Shown in pieces: positions 8,118 to 15,719 of a DNA stretch of 22,292 nt. Within the stretch, counting starts at the first letter, position 1; each line of letters opens with the position of its first letter. Origin of the DNA: Phycisphaerae bacterium. Its GTDB lineage: Bacteria; Planctomycetota; Phycisphaerae; JAAYCJ01. Where the stretch lies: NCBI GenBank assembly GCA_012514125.1, contig JAAZAW010000044.1, forward strand, positions 1 through 22,292, in the 5' to 3' direction. A program made the translations under genes and the position numbers. The notes beneath the pieces were generated by a model that worked only from the letters and a program-made list of their open reading frames with translations, was not told where the DNA came from and did no database searches.

Positions 8118-8163
8118 TTACACGCTTGTGTAACATCAAGACCATAATTACACAAACGTGTAA
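8118..8163. repeat. pair of near-identical 16-bp palindromes (candidate operators)
   Basis: TTACACGCTTGTGTAA (8118-8133) and TTACACAAACGTGTAA (8148-8163) both have the form TTACAC-N4-GTGTAA. The second equals the reverse complement of the first except at one base. Their centres are 30 bp apart, about three helical turns, and the second ends 3 nt before a predicted -35 box. This fits a dimeric regulator bound twice on one face of the DNA. The pair could also fold into a 16-bp RNA hairpin with a 14-nt loop, but no T-run follows to make a terminator. Confidence 0.6.
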
Positions 8164-8166
8164 AAA

Positions 8167-8196
8167 TTGTACTATCAAATTAAAATCGTGTATACT
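8167..8196 (+). promoter_or_regulatory. predicted promoter of the Wzz-like gene
   Basis: TTGTAC (8167-8172), an 18-nt spacer and TATACT (8191-8196) form a good promoter directly downstream of the paired palindromes. The start site would be near 8203, giving a leader of about 40 nt before GTG 8243. Confidence 0.5.
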
Positions 8197-8242
8197 AATG
8201 GTTTGACTGCAAATATGATCGAAGTTCAAAAGGAACCTGAGC

Positions 8243-10057
8243 GTGCCTATTCCTTGTTGGCGTAATCATTTACATTGGATTGTTCGCGGTGTGGCGGCAA
8301 GCAGGCTTCGTCTGCATCCCGCCGACGAAACGGAATCCAAAGTACCGCGACTCGAAAAAAAACCTCGTTCCCATTGGCGAAGACAGCTCTTGATCGTGTT
8401 GTTCGTGGGTGTCGGGGTCGGTCTTCTGGTCAAACTGCATTTTGTGAGCACGCGGTACTATCAGGCTTGGGGACACATCGCGATTCGCGATATCGGCCAA
8501 ACCGATCGGCAATCCGTGATGGATTATCATCTGGCGAGTATACAGAATTTTGATAACAAAGAACTTAGAGAATTGATACATCAGGGGTACGCTTCGGTTT
8601 TTGTCTCGGACGACCAGACCATTTCCATCAGGGCATCCAATCCACAACTCCATAAAGCCAAAGAACTTGCAGGTGATTTCGCCCGGACGTATGCGGCGAG
8701 TGCGATTGAAAAACAGACGTTGGCGAATCAACAGATGACCGGCGATCAGGCAAAAATGATCGCCATTTACCGCAAACTCCAGGACAAACGCGATGCCCTC
8801 AAAAAGCAAGTGGAGCAGATCGGCGAAAATTTACCTAAAGACGATATAGACCAATACTTAGGGAAAGTTGCCGACGAAATGGAGTCGCGAATCAGCCTGT
8901 CGGATGAGCTGGTCAATCGGATGAAGCGCATCAACGCCGATATTGACCATTTTCGTCGCGAGATGGTTCATCCGACGATTACGCTTGATGAGCAACGGCT
9001 TGAGCGGATGAAGTATGCGGATCGTCGATACAGCGGCGATTATCATCTTCTAGCCGGCAAGCATGGAGCGTATCTCTCGAACTTGCAAGTGGATATGAAC
9101 GGGCTGGAGACGTCGCTCGATGAGCTTCGGAATCATTTACGGGCGGTATCGGCGATTACGACGAAGCAATTGGAGTTTAAATTACCGCCTGAGCTTTCGG
9201 ACGATTTGTTGGAAATGAACCTGGCGGTGGAAAAATATGAGGGGCAGATCGCTCGATTTCGTGAACGATGGGTACGGTATCGGGCGAAATTGATTGAGAT
9301 GATCGGAGCGCCGACGCGTGCGGATTTTGACGGCTTTTTGACACTTATGTCTCAGCTACGACAGGACTTACAACAACGATGCGGGACGATGCCGTCGCAT
9401 CTGGAAGGATTGTATCGTCAGCTTCGCGAAGGACAACGGAGCCAAAGCGGACTTTCATCGCTGACGGCGCGAAATGTGGCATGTTCGGCGGTAGCGGGCG
9501 ATATCGAGAACGGGCTTGAGGCATGGCGGAAGGTAAGGCTGCACCTGAACCGGCTGTTTCCGGAGGGGAATGTGAATTTGTTGACGTTGGGGCGAGTGTG
9601 CCGGTCGGTTCAGTGGCGGTTGAACCTGCGGGAAAAACAGCTTCGTCAGGAGCTGGAAGAGCAGCAGATGGCGGCGAAGAAACGCGAAGCCCAGGTGAAG
9701 GTGGATGCGCTACAGAAGGAATTTGAGGCGGCGAGCGAACAGCTGGTGGCGGAGTTCGGGCGGTTTTCGCAGAATCAGCAGGCGATGGTTCGGATCGGCA
9801 GGGATTGGCCTAAGCTTGAGAAGATGCGTCAGGCGATGGGGTTGATCGAACAGGAGATGGCGAGTATCGAAGGCGAGCTGAACCGCGACCCAGCCAAACG
9901 CATCGGACAGGAAAAGATCGAAGTGTTGCCGGTGACGGTGAGGGCGTGTAATTACGCGGGGATCGGCCCGATGGCGGAAACCGGCTGGGCGATACTGTTA
10001 GGATTGGCGGGGATGGTGACTACGGCGGGGATATGCTCCTTCTTAAAGAAACGGTAG
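8243..10057 (+). CDS. Wzz-like polysaccharide co-polymerase / membrane-anchored coiled-coil protein
   Basis: The 604-aa protein has the layout of a polysaccharide co-polymerase: a basic cytoplasmic N-terminus, a membrane segment at about 48-66, a large predicted periplasmic region rich in heptad-like helices (about 140-560), and a second membrane segment at about 580-600 followed by KKR. The stretch ISIRASNP....AKELAGDFARTY (127-150) resembles the conserved region of Wzz/GumC proteins that precedes their coiled coil. Those proteins set the chain length of O-antigen or exported polysaccharide. No kinase domain or catalytic motif is seen. The start is GTG 8243, with AAAGGA 8 nt upstream. It stands alone, without wzx, wzy or an outer-membrane exporter, though glycosyltransferase genes follow on the other strand. 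Function is inferred from topology and weak similarity. Confidence 0.55.
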   Translation: MPIPCWRNHLHWIVRGVAASRLRLHPADETESKVPRLEKKPRSHWRRQLLIVLFVGVGVGLLVKLHFVSTRYYQAWGHIAIRDIGQTDRQSVMDYHLASIQNFDNKELRELIHQGYASVFVSDDQTISIRASNPQLHKAKELAGDFARTYAASAIEKQTLANQQMTGDQAKMIAIYRKLQDKRDALKKQVEQIGENLPKDDIDQYLGKVADEMESRISLSDELVNRMKRINADIDHFRREMVHPTITLDEQRLERMKYADRRYSGDYHLLAGKHGAYLSNLQVDMNGLETSLDELRNHLRAVSAITTKQLEFKLPPELSDDLLEMNLAVEKYEGQIARFRERWVRYRAKLIEMIGAPTRADFDGFLTLMSQLRQDLQQRCGTMPSHLEGLYRQLREGQRSQSGLSSLTARNVACSAVAGDIENGLEAWRKVRLHLNRLFPEGNVNLLTLGRVCRSVQWRLNLREKQLRQELEEQQMAAKKREAQVKVDALQKEFEAASEQLVAEFGRFSQNQQAMVRIGRDWPKLEKMRQAMGLIEQEMASIEGELNRDPAKRIGQEKIEVLPVTVRACNYAGIGPMAETGWAILLGLAGMVTTAGICSFLKKR

Positions 10058-10071
10058 TTGCTGTCTTTTGA

Positions 10072-10266
10072 TATGTCGGATTATACGTTCTGATCAAAGG
10101 CAATCCGGATTTCGTTCGTCGGAAAACATGCGAGGTTCTGGATTTGATGAAATCCGGTGGCGGCTACATCGCCGGCGTCAGCCATGACACCATTTTGGAA
10201 GAAACCTCTTTGGAAAACGCTCTGACGATGTTCGATATCATCCGCGAATATGGTAAATACACATAA
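10072..10266 (+). pseudogene. remnant of a uroporphyrinogen decarboxylase-family (UroD/methyltransferase) gene
   Basis: An open frame after a stop at 10069 encodes about 64 residues ending with TAA at 10264-10266. It has no usable start codon near its beginning. The product reads KGNPDFVRRKTCEVLD, then GGGYIAGVSHDT, then LENALTMFDIIREYGKY. From memory this matches the C-terminal end of UroD-family proteins (G.P..V...., GGGYI....H, P.EN...M.....EYG.Y). The N-terminal ~300 residues are missing. It probably marks a deletion or rearrangement at this point, between the Wzz-like gene and the convergent glycosyltransferase gene. The parent function (heme synthesis or corrinoid methyl transfer) cannot be told. 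Confidence 0.55.
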
Positions 10267-10272
10267 AGGTTG

Positions 10273-11379
10273 TCAATTAACCTTTTCATTCTGACCTTTG
10301 ATGGAAAATACCCATTTAAACGAGAGCAGGAAATTAAAACCGGTTCCAGCCATAATCCCCATAACGGCTGCCAACAACAGATGCTGTGAAAAGAACGGCG
10401 ATTTCGCCAAACTCATTGCCACCAGCCAACTGATCAAAGCGCCTGCGGCACACGAAGAGGAAAAGCGAAGATACTGAGTAAAGATATTCCCGTATCGGCT
10501 ATGGCTGAACGTGAGACGCCGGTTTATATTAAAATTCCAGGTCATGGCCACGATGATGGCCAAGGCTCGGGCAATTGGGATCGGCATCGTCCAAAAGAGA
10601 AAGAGAGAATAAAAACAGAGATCGACCACCATCCCTGTACCTCCGACGGCACAGAATTGGAAAAATCGGGATACAAGTCCGAATTTATAATCGGCCAGAC
10701 GTTTGATATGTTTCAAATAATTCAACTGTTCTTTCAGGTTGAGTTTGCTTTGACCGAATCGACGATCTGTGAAATGGATGGGAATTTCCCGAATATTTTT
10801 GCATCGGCATTTAATGAGTAATTCCAAGCCGATTTTATACCCGATTGGATTTAGCGGATCCCGACGATTAAAGGTTGATTTTAAGAGGCCGAAGAAACCC
10901 GACATCGGATCTTTGACTTTTGTCAACGGCCTTGCCAACAGGGTTGCTCCTTTGCTGTTTAACCAGCGGAAAAAGCCCCATTTTTCGTCGGTACCGCCAC
11001 CGGTGATATAACGGCTGGCGATACCGAAATCAACGCCCGGAGATTCAATGGCCTGAATCAAGCGGGGAAGAGCCTCGGGAGGATGGCTCAGGTCGGCATC
11101 CATGCAGATGAGAATATCGCCTTTGGCTTCCAAAAATCCTCGCACAACGGCAGAACTCAAGCCTCGCTCATTTGCTCGCAGAATCATTCGCACCGGATAT
11201 CCCCGGGCGGAAAAATCGGCGATGATTTTATCCGATCCGTCCCTGCTGTCGTCATCGACAATGAGGACTTCATAAACGCGCGTCGTCGATCGCATGACCG
11301 AATCGATACTTTCAATCAAATCCGGAAGGTTTTGGGCTTCCTTATAGGTCGGAATAATGATTGATATTGAATTTTCCAT
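10273..11379 (-). CDS. GT2 polyprenyl-phosphate sugar synthase fused to a GtrA-like membrane domain
   Basis: The N-terminal half (about 1-235) is a dolichol-phosphate-mannose-synthase-type GT2 enzyme, which moves a sugar from a nucleotide donor to a polyprenyl phosphate at the inner face of the membrane. Visible motifs are IIIPTYKEAQNL (7-18), VDDDSRDG (41-48), the metal-binding DAD in CMDADLSHPP (92-101) and DPMSGFF (157-163). The C-terminal part (about 237-360) is a GtrA-like domain with four hydrophobic segments, beginning FFQFCAVGGTG and containing WNFNINRRLTF and FNFLLSFKWVF. GtrA domains are thought to help move the lipid-linked sugar across the membrane. The 368-aa length fits this fusion. 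The ArnT-like gene upstream on the same strand is a plausible user of the product. The sugar is unknown. The ribosome binding site is weak. Confidence 0.85.
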   Translation of the reverse strand: MENSISIIIPTYKEAQNLPDLIESIDSVMRSTTRVYEVLIVDDDSRDGSDKIIADFSARGYPVRMILRANERGLSSAVVRGFLEAKGDILICMDADLSHPPEALPRLIQAIESPGVDFGIASRYITGGGTDEKWGFFRWLNSKGATLLARPLTKVKDPMSGFFGLLKSTFNRRDPLNPIGYKIGLELLIKCRCKNIREIPIHFTDRRFGQSKLNLKEQLNYLKHIKRLADYKFGLVSRFFQFCAVGGTGMVVDLCFYSLFLFWTMPIPIARALAIIVAMTWNFNINRRLTFSHSRYGNIFTQYLRFSSSCAAGALISWLVAMSLAKSPFFSQHLLLAAVMGIMAGTGFNFLLSFKWVFSIKGQNEKVN

Positions 11380-11409
11380 TTTTCATTTTCTCGGGACATC
11401 CCGAATTAG

Positions 11410-11598
11410 GCGTTTTTGATTTAATATTATACACCTTTGATTTAAACGTGTCGTAGTTTCGGACCCTGAAGAAAGTCGAAGGGTCTTTTTGCTTGCTTAC
11501 GCCATGTCGCTTCGACCCATTCGACAAGCTCAGGGACCACAGGCTCAGCGGCCGAAATTTTGAAATTTTTCATGTTTCGACATTATTAAATCAAACGC
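11410..11598. repeat. REP-like intergenic repeat with flanking inverted repeats
   Basis: GCGTTTTTGATTTAATA at 11410-11426 is inverted at 11584-11598 (TATTAAATCAAACGC), differing by two extra T. The core motif TTTGATTTAA recurs directly at 11436-11445. The interior holds imperfect hairpins: GACCCT...AGGGTC (11462-11485) followed by five T, and, read on the minus strand, the CCTGAGCTTGTCGAA-type motif near 11514-11536. That motif resembles REP-like elements dispersed in many bacterial genomes. No ORF lies inside. It could be a small non-autonomous element or a terminator/REP cluster between the two glycosyltransferase genes. Confidence 0.45.
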
Positions 11599-11653
11599 GT
11601 ACAAACAACGTGTTTCAGCATCGCGAATTGTTCATCGCCATGTGAACAAAGGG

Positions 11654-13477
11654 TCAATTCGGATGTTCTTTTACCGCTGGGTTTGCCAGTAAAATCCAGT
11701 CTTTTCCTGGACGGCCCGAATCCTTGATCTCGCCGATCACACAGGCATTGGTGGCGAATCCAAACATCCGGGCAAGGTCGTATTCTTCCCGGTCCAATAC
11801 AAGGTATACCGGTTTCGGAGAGGAAATCAATTGTTCTGTTCGTTCTATGACCAAATTTTTCAGTGTATCCTTCTGAGTGGTCCGATCGACAAACTTTGTG
11901 ACAATTTCCTCCGGTTGTATCATCGGCCGAGGGCAACGGGCAAAATAAAAGCTGAGCCTTCCATCCGGCCGGTCATGAACCCACAAGATCGGAGTATCTT
12001 TGGAAATGCCCTGTTCGTTAAGGACCCGTTCCAGATCGGCCACCTTGTCGATATTATCGATGATTGTTCCGCAGCCATACCAGACGGCATGAAATGCGAG
12101 AATGGAACTCGCCGCGGTCAAACCGAACGCCGTCCACCGGCGTCCTTTGAAATAGAGCAGACACGCCAGGATGAGAGCAGCGACCGCCACAGCGGCGATC
12201 ACTGTCAAGGCAACGGCGGCTTGGGGAAATTCCTCACGAAGGTATAGATATCCGCCACCGACAAATCCGATTCCACCCAGGATTACGGCAATCTTGAGCC
12301 AGGGTGTCCAATGGGGTTTTGGAAAAGGCTGGGAATAGAATCGCGCAGCCACAACCCCCAACAATAAACTCAAAGGCGGAATGACCGGTCCAATGTAGTA
12401 AGGCTTTTTGAAGGTCATCAATGACATGACTAAAAAGCCTACAAGGGTCCATAACCCCGCGTATAACAATCCACGACGCTGCCGGGCGTATTTGCGCATC
12501 CACGGAGAGGCGGCGGCTTCAAATACCAGGAACATCCACGGAAGGATGAGTCCGCCCATCACGGGAAGGTAATAGAAGAAATTTCGCGGCCGTGTATCGT
12601 CATACTGGCCCTGGGCTCGCTGCCAATATTGCCAGTTCCACAAGTCCCAGGAATCGGGATGTTTGATCCCGACGGCGATCATCCAGGGCACAAAACAGAG
12701 TCCAAATACAATCAATCCCGGTATCAAATAGTATGAGCTGAAAGCTTCACGGGTCCTGGGCCACAGTTCTCTGAAAAACCGAGTCAATGCCGATCGCCAA
12801 GCCCTTCCGCCGCTCGAAGCGATTACACGAAACGGACGTTGAGTATACCACCAGAAGATGATGGGCATGGCGACCATCACCAGCGGAAACGGTCCCTTGG
12901 CCAGCATTCCGACGCCCATGGCTAGGAAAAAGAAAAATAGATGACGTTTTCGTCGGGATGAGCGAGCAGGCGCTTGAGTGGCGAACCAGAAATGAACATG
13001 AGCCCAGGTACAACAGAAAGTCAAAATCATCTCGACAGTGGCGTTGGCTGCATATAACAGAAAGAACAAACCGGATGCAGCCACCACAGCGGTGGTTCGC
13101 CCCACAATCTGTCCGAACATGGATGAGGCAAGTTTCCAAAGCAAGAGCACGGTTCCAAACGCCGCCAGCGCAGAAGGCAGACGGGCGACCAGAGTCGTGA
13201 CAGGCAGTCCGGTTTGGGGGTCGTTCGGGAAAAGATACGACAGTCCCGCGATCATCCAATAAGGCAACGGTGGTTTTCGAACATAAGCGTCACCGAGATA
13301 ATAGGGAACAAGCCAATCACCCGTTAATCGCATGTTTCGCGCGCATTGGGCCACGATCGTTTCATGGTCTCCCAGAGCCGGGCCACCCCAAACAGCACCG
13401 AGCGTACCGACGGCGATACAAACGACGATCAGGGTGGTTATCACAATATTTTTTTGGGAGCTTTGGGTCATCATCAT
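11654..13477 (-). CDS. ArnT/PMT-like membrane glycosyltransferase (family 39/83)
   Basis: This is a 607-aa polytopic membrane protein of the ArnT/PMT superfamily, which transfers a sugar from a polyprenyl-phosphate donor to lipid A, protein or another acceptor on the outer face of the inner membrane. The first periplasmic loop has the family pattern GDHE (36-39; the acidic residues are the likely catalytic and metal sites), then RNMRLTGDWLVPYYLG and KPPLPYW (68-74). About ten to twelve hydrophobic segments lie within roughly 1-470. They are followed by a soluble C-terminal domain of about 130 residues. The start is ATG 13477, the first of three consecutive ATG codons, without a clear ribosome binding site. 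The next gene on this strand makes a polyprenyl-phosphate sugar, so the two may act in sequence. Donor and acceptor are unknown. Confidence 0.8.
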   Translation of the reverse strand: MMMTQSSQKNIVITTLIVVCIAVGTLGAVWGGPALGDHETIVAQCARNMRLTGDWLVPYYLGDAYVRKPPLPYWMIAGLSYLFPNDPQTGLPVTTLVARLPSALAAFGTVLLLWKLASSMFGQIVGRTTAVVAASGLFFLLYAANATVEMILTFCCTWAHVHFWFATQAPARSSRRKRHLFFFFLAMGVGMLAKGPFPLVMVAMPIIFWWYTQRPFRVIASSGGRAWRSALTRFFRELWPRTREAFSSYYLIPGLIVFGLCFVPWMIAVGIKHPDSWDLWNWQYWQRAQGQYDDTRPRNFFYYLPVMGGLILPWMFLVFEAAASPWMRKYARQRRGLLYAGLWTLVGFLVMSLMTFKKPYYIGPVIPPLSLLLGVVAARFYSQPFPKPHWTPWLKIAVILGGIGFVGGGYLYLREEFPQAAVALTVIAAVAVAALILACLLYFKGRRWTAFGLTAASSILAFHAVWYGCGTIIDNIDKVADLERVLNEQGISKDTPILWVHDRPDGRLSFYFARCPRPMIQPEEIVTKFVDRTTQKDTLKNLVIERTEQLISSPKPVYLVLDREEYDLARMFGFATNACVIGEIKDSGRPGKDWILLANPAVKEHPN

Positions 13478-13718
13478 AATTTTAATTCGTAAACTTTTTT
13501 TCCAAAAGGTTATTCAAAACAGGTATAACCCGTTCGATTAAAGAGTATTATGATTTATTGCAAAGAACACAAGCTTTAACCCGCAGGGAAAACATGCGAT
13601 ACATTTTACTACAAAGCAATGAAGAACTCAATAGCGGGCGGAAAATGGGAACATTATCCATCGGGTTCGGATACAACTGTTTTTATGCTGGATATTGATC
13701 TCTTTGTTCCTATAATCC

Positions 13719-13976
13719 GTGTTAATTAATCACCCGTCGATAGTGAAGGAAATTTCCTATCTGGGTGTGACGGAGCATCCGATCGATGAGGATACGCGGG
13801 TGGTGGTGCTGATTAACTATTCGCCCGATCGGATGAAAGCCCGATTTACGCTCTCATCGTCATGGCAGATTGATTCGGTGTGGCATGGTGAGGCACCGGA
13901 CCAAAAACAGGGGCAACTTTTCTGCGATATTCCCGCGAATGACGCAGTGGTTGCTACGATTAAACGAGTATCATAA
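13719..13976 (+). pseudogene. remnant of a glycoside-hydrolase-like C-terminal domain
   Basis: The open frame (first possible start GTG 13719) encodes about 80 residues with the pattern of a small beta-sandwich domain that ends many glycoside hydrolases: VTEHPID, then RVVVLINYSPD, then SVWHGEAP, then IPANDAVVATIKR before the stop. No catalytic domain precedes it, and an in-frame stop lies at 13713. Just upstream, in another frame (about 13580-13729), a protein-like stretch containing AGGKWEHYPSGSDTTVFMLD may be a second piece of a broken gene, but I do not recognise it. The position beside the GH4/AraC sugar locus suggests decay of a once larger carbohydrate-use cluster. It could instead be a very small intact gene, which I consider less likely. 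Confidence 0.5.
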
Positions 13977-14063
13977 GCGAACTCATGAATTTGCACAGCG
14001 TAGGTGGTTGGGCCTATCGCTGAATCAGAAAGAAGTTTCAAAATTCCGGTGATATGCAAAACA

Positions 14064-15629
14064 TCATCGGGTATTTTTTTGAATCTGTTTTTTTCGTTGG
14101 GTGGCGGCTTTGTCGGTCGCAGCGGCAAGAGCGCGCTGTTCGGCGGCGTTCTTTTTCATTTCCGAGATGCTCTTGATTTTGAGCCGTGCAGCGCCGCGAG
14201 ATCTGCCGGTTCCCAGGTCTTTTTCGGCGGCGAGACGTTTTTTGATTTTGGGGATGTGTTTTTGATATTGCGGCAGCCATTTCGCCTGGGCTACGAGCAT
14301 CCGGTCCGTCAACTGCCAGACTTCTTCAGGATTGCATACCGCCCCGACCAGCGGATCATGCAGCATTGCCTGTTTTAGAAGCATTACATCACCTGAAACC
14401 GCGGCCTGCACCGCCATGCGCTGAACATTGATACTGGCCTGACAGGTGGCCGCACAGGCCAGGGGCAGATCGCCCACGCGCGGGATGTTTATTCCATTTC
14501 TATCGACGTAGCCTGGAACCTCAACAATACAATCGTCGGGCAAATTGGTGATACAGCCTTTGTTGGGAACATTAAAATGTCCGCGGTACACCCTTCCCGT
14601 CTCCAAGGCTTCGATAATGTAACTGCCGTGTTCATTGCTGCGATCCTGCCCGATGGGTTTGTCTTCCATCTTAAGCCAGGTCGGAAAATCGGTCTCGAAC
14701 CAGTTTCGATTTTCGGTGCAGATGCGCAAATATCCGCCGGTCTCACCGTTAATCCACGATGAAAGATCGATCCAGCGTTTGATTTCTTTCGGGCGTTTGC
14801 GATACCAGGGCACATATTCCGAAAGATGGCCGTTGGATTCGGTGCTGTAATATCCGAAGCGTCGAAGCATATCGATCCGTACTTTTTCCGTTTTACGATA
14901 GACGGGATGTTTTTCAAATCCTTCCAGCAATCGGCCGGTCCAGTCTTGGCCGTTGTAGAGAACCCGAATATACCATGTCTGATGGTTGATTCCCGCGCAG
15001 ATGATATCGACATCTTTTAAAGTCACTTCGACATATCCGCGATCACCGGCTTTTTTATTCCCGTTAACCAGCAGACGAATCACTTCGGTGATTTGTTCAT
15101 GACCTCCCATGACACCGTGACACAGGCCTATCGTATTGACCTTGCCGTATTCATTGGCTGCCCAGGTGTTCATGACGTTGGGATTGGCATAATTCAGAAA
15201 TAATACCTCGGGCTTGGCGACTTCGCGGATGTCCTTGCAGAAATCCAGCACCGCCGGAATGTTCCGCTGGCCATACATGATTCCTCCGGCACAGAGCGTA
15301 TCGCCCACGCACTGATCGATACCGTATTTAAGCGGAATGTCGATATCCATCTGGAATGCTTCCAGGCCGCCGATACGAACGACGTTGACCACATAATCCG
15401 CATCGGCCAGCGCTTTTCGCCGATCCAGTGTCGCCGTGATTTTTGCAGGCAGTTTATTGTTGCGAAGGTCTTTTTCGCAAAGCTGCGTGATCATATCGAG
15501 ATTTCGTTTATTGATATCGGTAAAGGCGAAGTGCGTATCCTGCAATTCGGGCACACTCAGGATATCGCGAAAAAGGCAACGTGTGAAACCGACACTGCCG
15601 GCACCGATAAAAGCAACCTTGATCGACAT
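14064..15629 (-). CDS. glycoside hydrolase family 4, alpha-galactosidase (MelA)-like
   Basis: GH4 enzymes cleave glycosides by an unusual oxidation-elimination route that needs NAD+ and a divalent metal. The 521-aa protein begins with a Rossmann fold (GAGSVGF, 9-15) and has the GH4 signature VGDTLCAGGIMYGQR (108-122), NYANPN (146-151), the metal-ligand Cys170 in GLCHG and His216 in GINHQTWY. The last pattern is close to the alpha-galactosidase/alpha-glucosidase branch rather than to 6-phospho-beta-glucosidases. Alpha-galacturonidase activity is also possible. The catalytic part ends near 455 and is followed by a Lys/Arg/Ala-rich tail of about 65 residues not usual in the family. The start is ATG 15629 behind a strong GAGGAG. 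It diverges from an AraC-type regulator that probably controls it. Confidence 0.85.
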   Translation of the reverse strand: MSIKVAFIGAGSVGFTRCLFRDILSVPELQDTHFAFTDINKRNLDMITQLCEKDLRNNKLPAKITATLDRRKALADADYVVNVVRIGGLEAFQMDIDIPLKYGIDQCVGDTLCAGGIMYGQRNIPAVLDFCKDIREVAKPEVLFLNYANPNVMNTWAANEYGKVNTIGLCHGVMGGHEQITEVIRLLVNGNKKAGDRGYVEVTLKDVDIICAGINHQTWYIRVLYNGQDWTGRLLEGFEKHPVYRKTEKVRIDMLRRFGYYSTESNGHLSEYVPWYRKRPKEIKRWIDLSSWINGETGGYLRICTENRNWFETDFPTWLKMEDKPIGQDRSNEHGSYIIEALETGRVYRGHFNVPNKGCITNLPDDCIVEVPGYVDRNGINIPRVGDLPLACAATCQASINVQRMAVQAAVSGDVMLLKQAMLHDPLVGAVCNPEEVWQLTDRMLVAQAKWLPQYQKHIPKIKKRLAAEKDLGTGRSRGAARLKIKSISEMKKNAAEQRALAAATDKAATQRKKQIQKNTR

Positions 15630-15651
15630 TTTAGACTCCTCAACAATAAAA

Positions 15652-15680
15652 TAGCAAAAAACGTCTATCTGTGCTATAAT
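15652..15680 (+). promoter_or_regulatory. predicted promoter of the AraC-family gene in the divergent intergenic region
   Basis: TAGCAA (15652-15657), 17 nt, then a perfect TATAAT (15675-15680), with a start site near 15687. The -35 box is poor, as is usual for activator-dependent or autoregulated promoters. The 90-nt gap to the divergent GH4 gene must also hold that gene's promoter, which I could not place. Confidence 0.45.
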
Positions 15681-15719
15681 AAAACCTTGTTATTACCGGC
15701 TCAATAGGAATGATGTGTT

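Noticed and set aside
8118..8163. Reading the paired palindromes as a ribBA terminator
   Set aside because: The hairpin is long but is followed by AAAAATTG rather than a T-run on the + strand; operator function fits better.
11586..11936. Minus-strand frame overlapping the end of the ArnT-like gene
   Set aside because: It is an out-of-frame shadow of the transferase gene.
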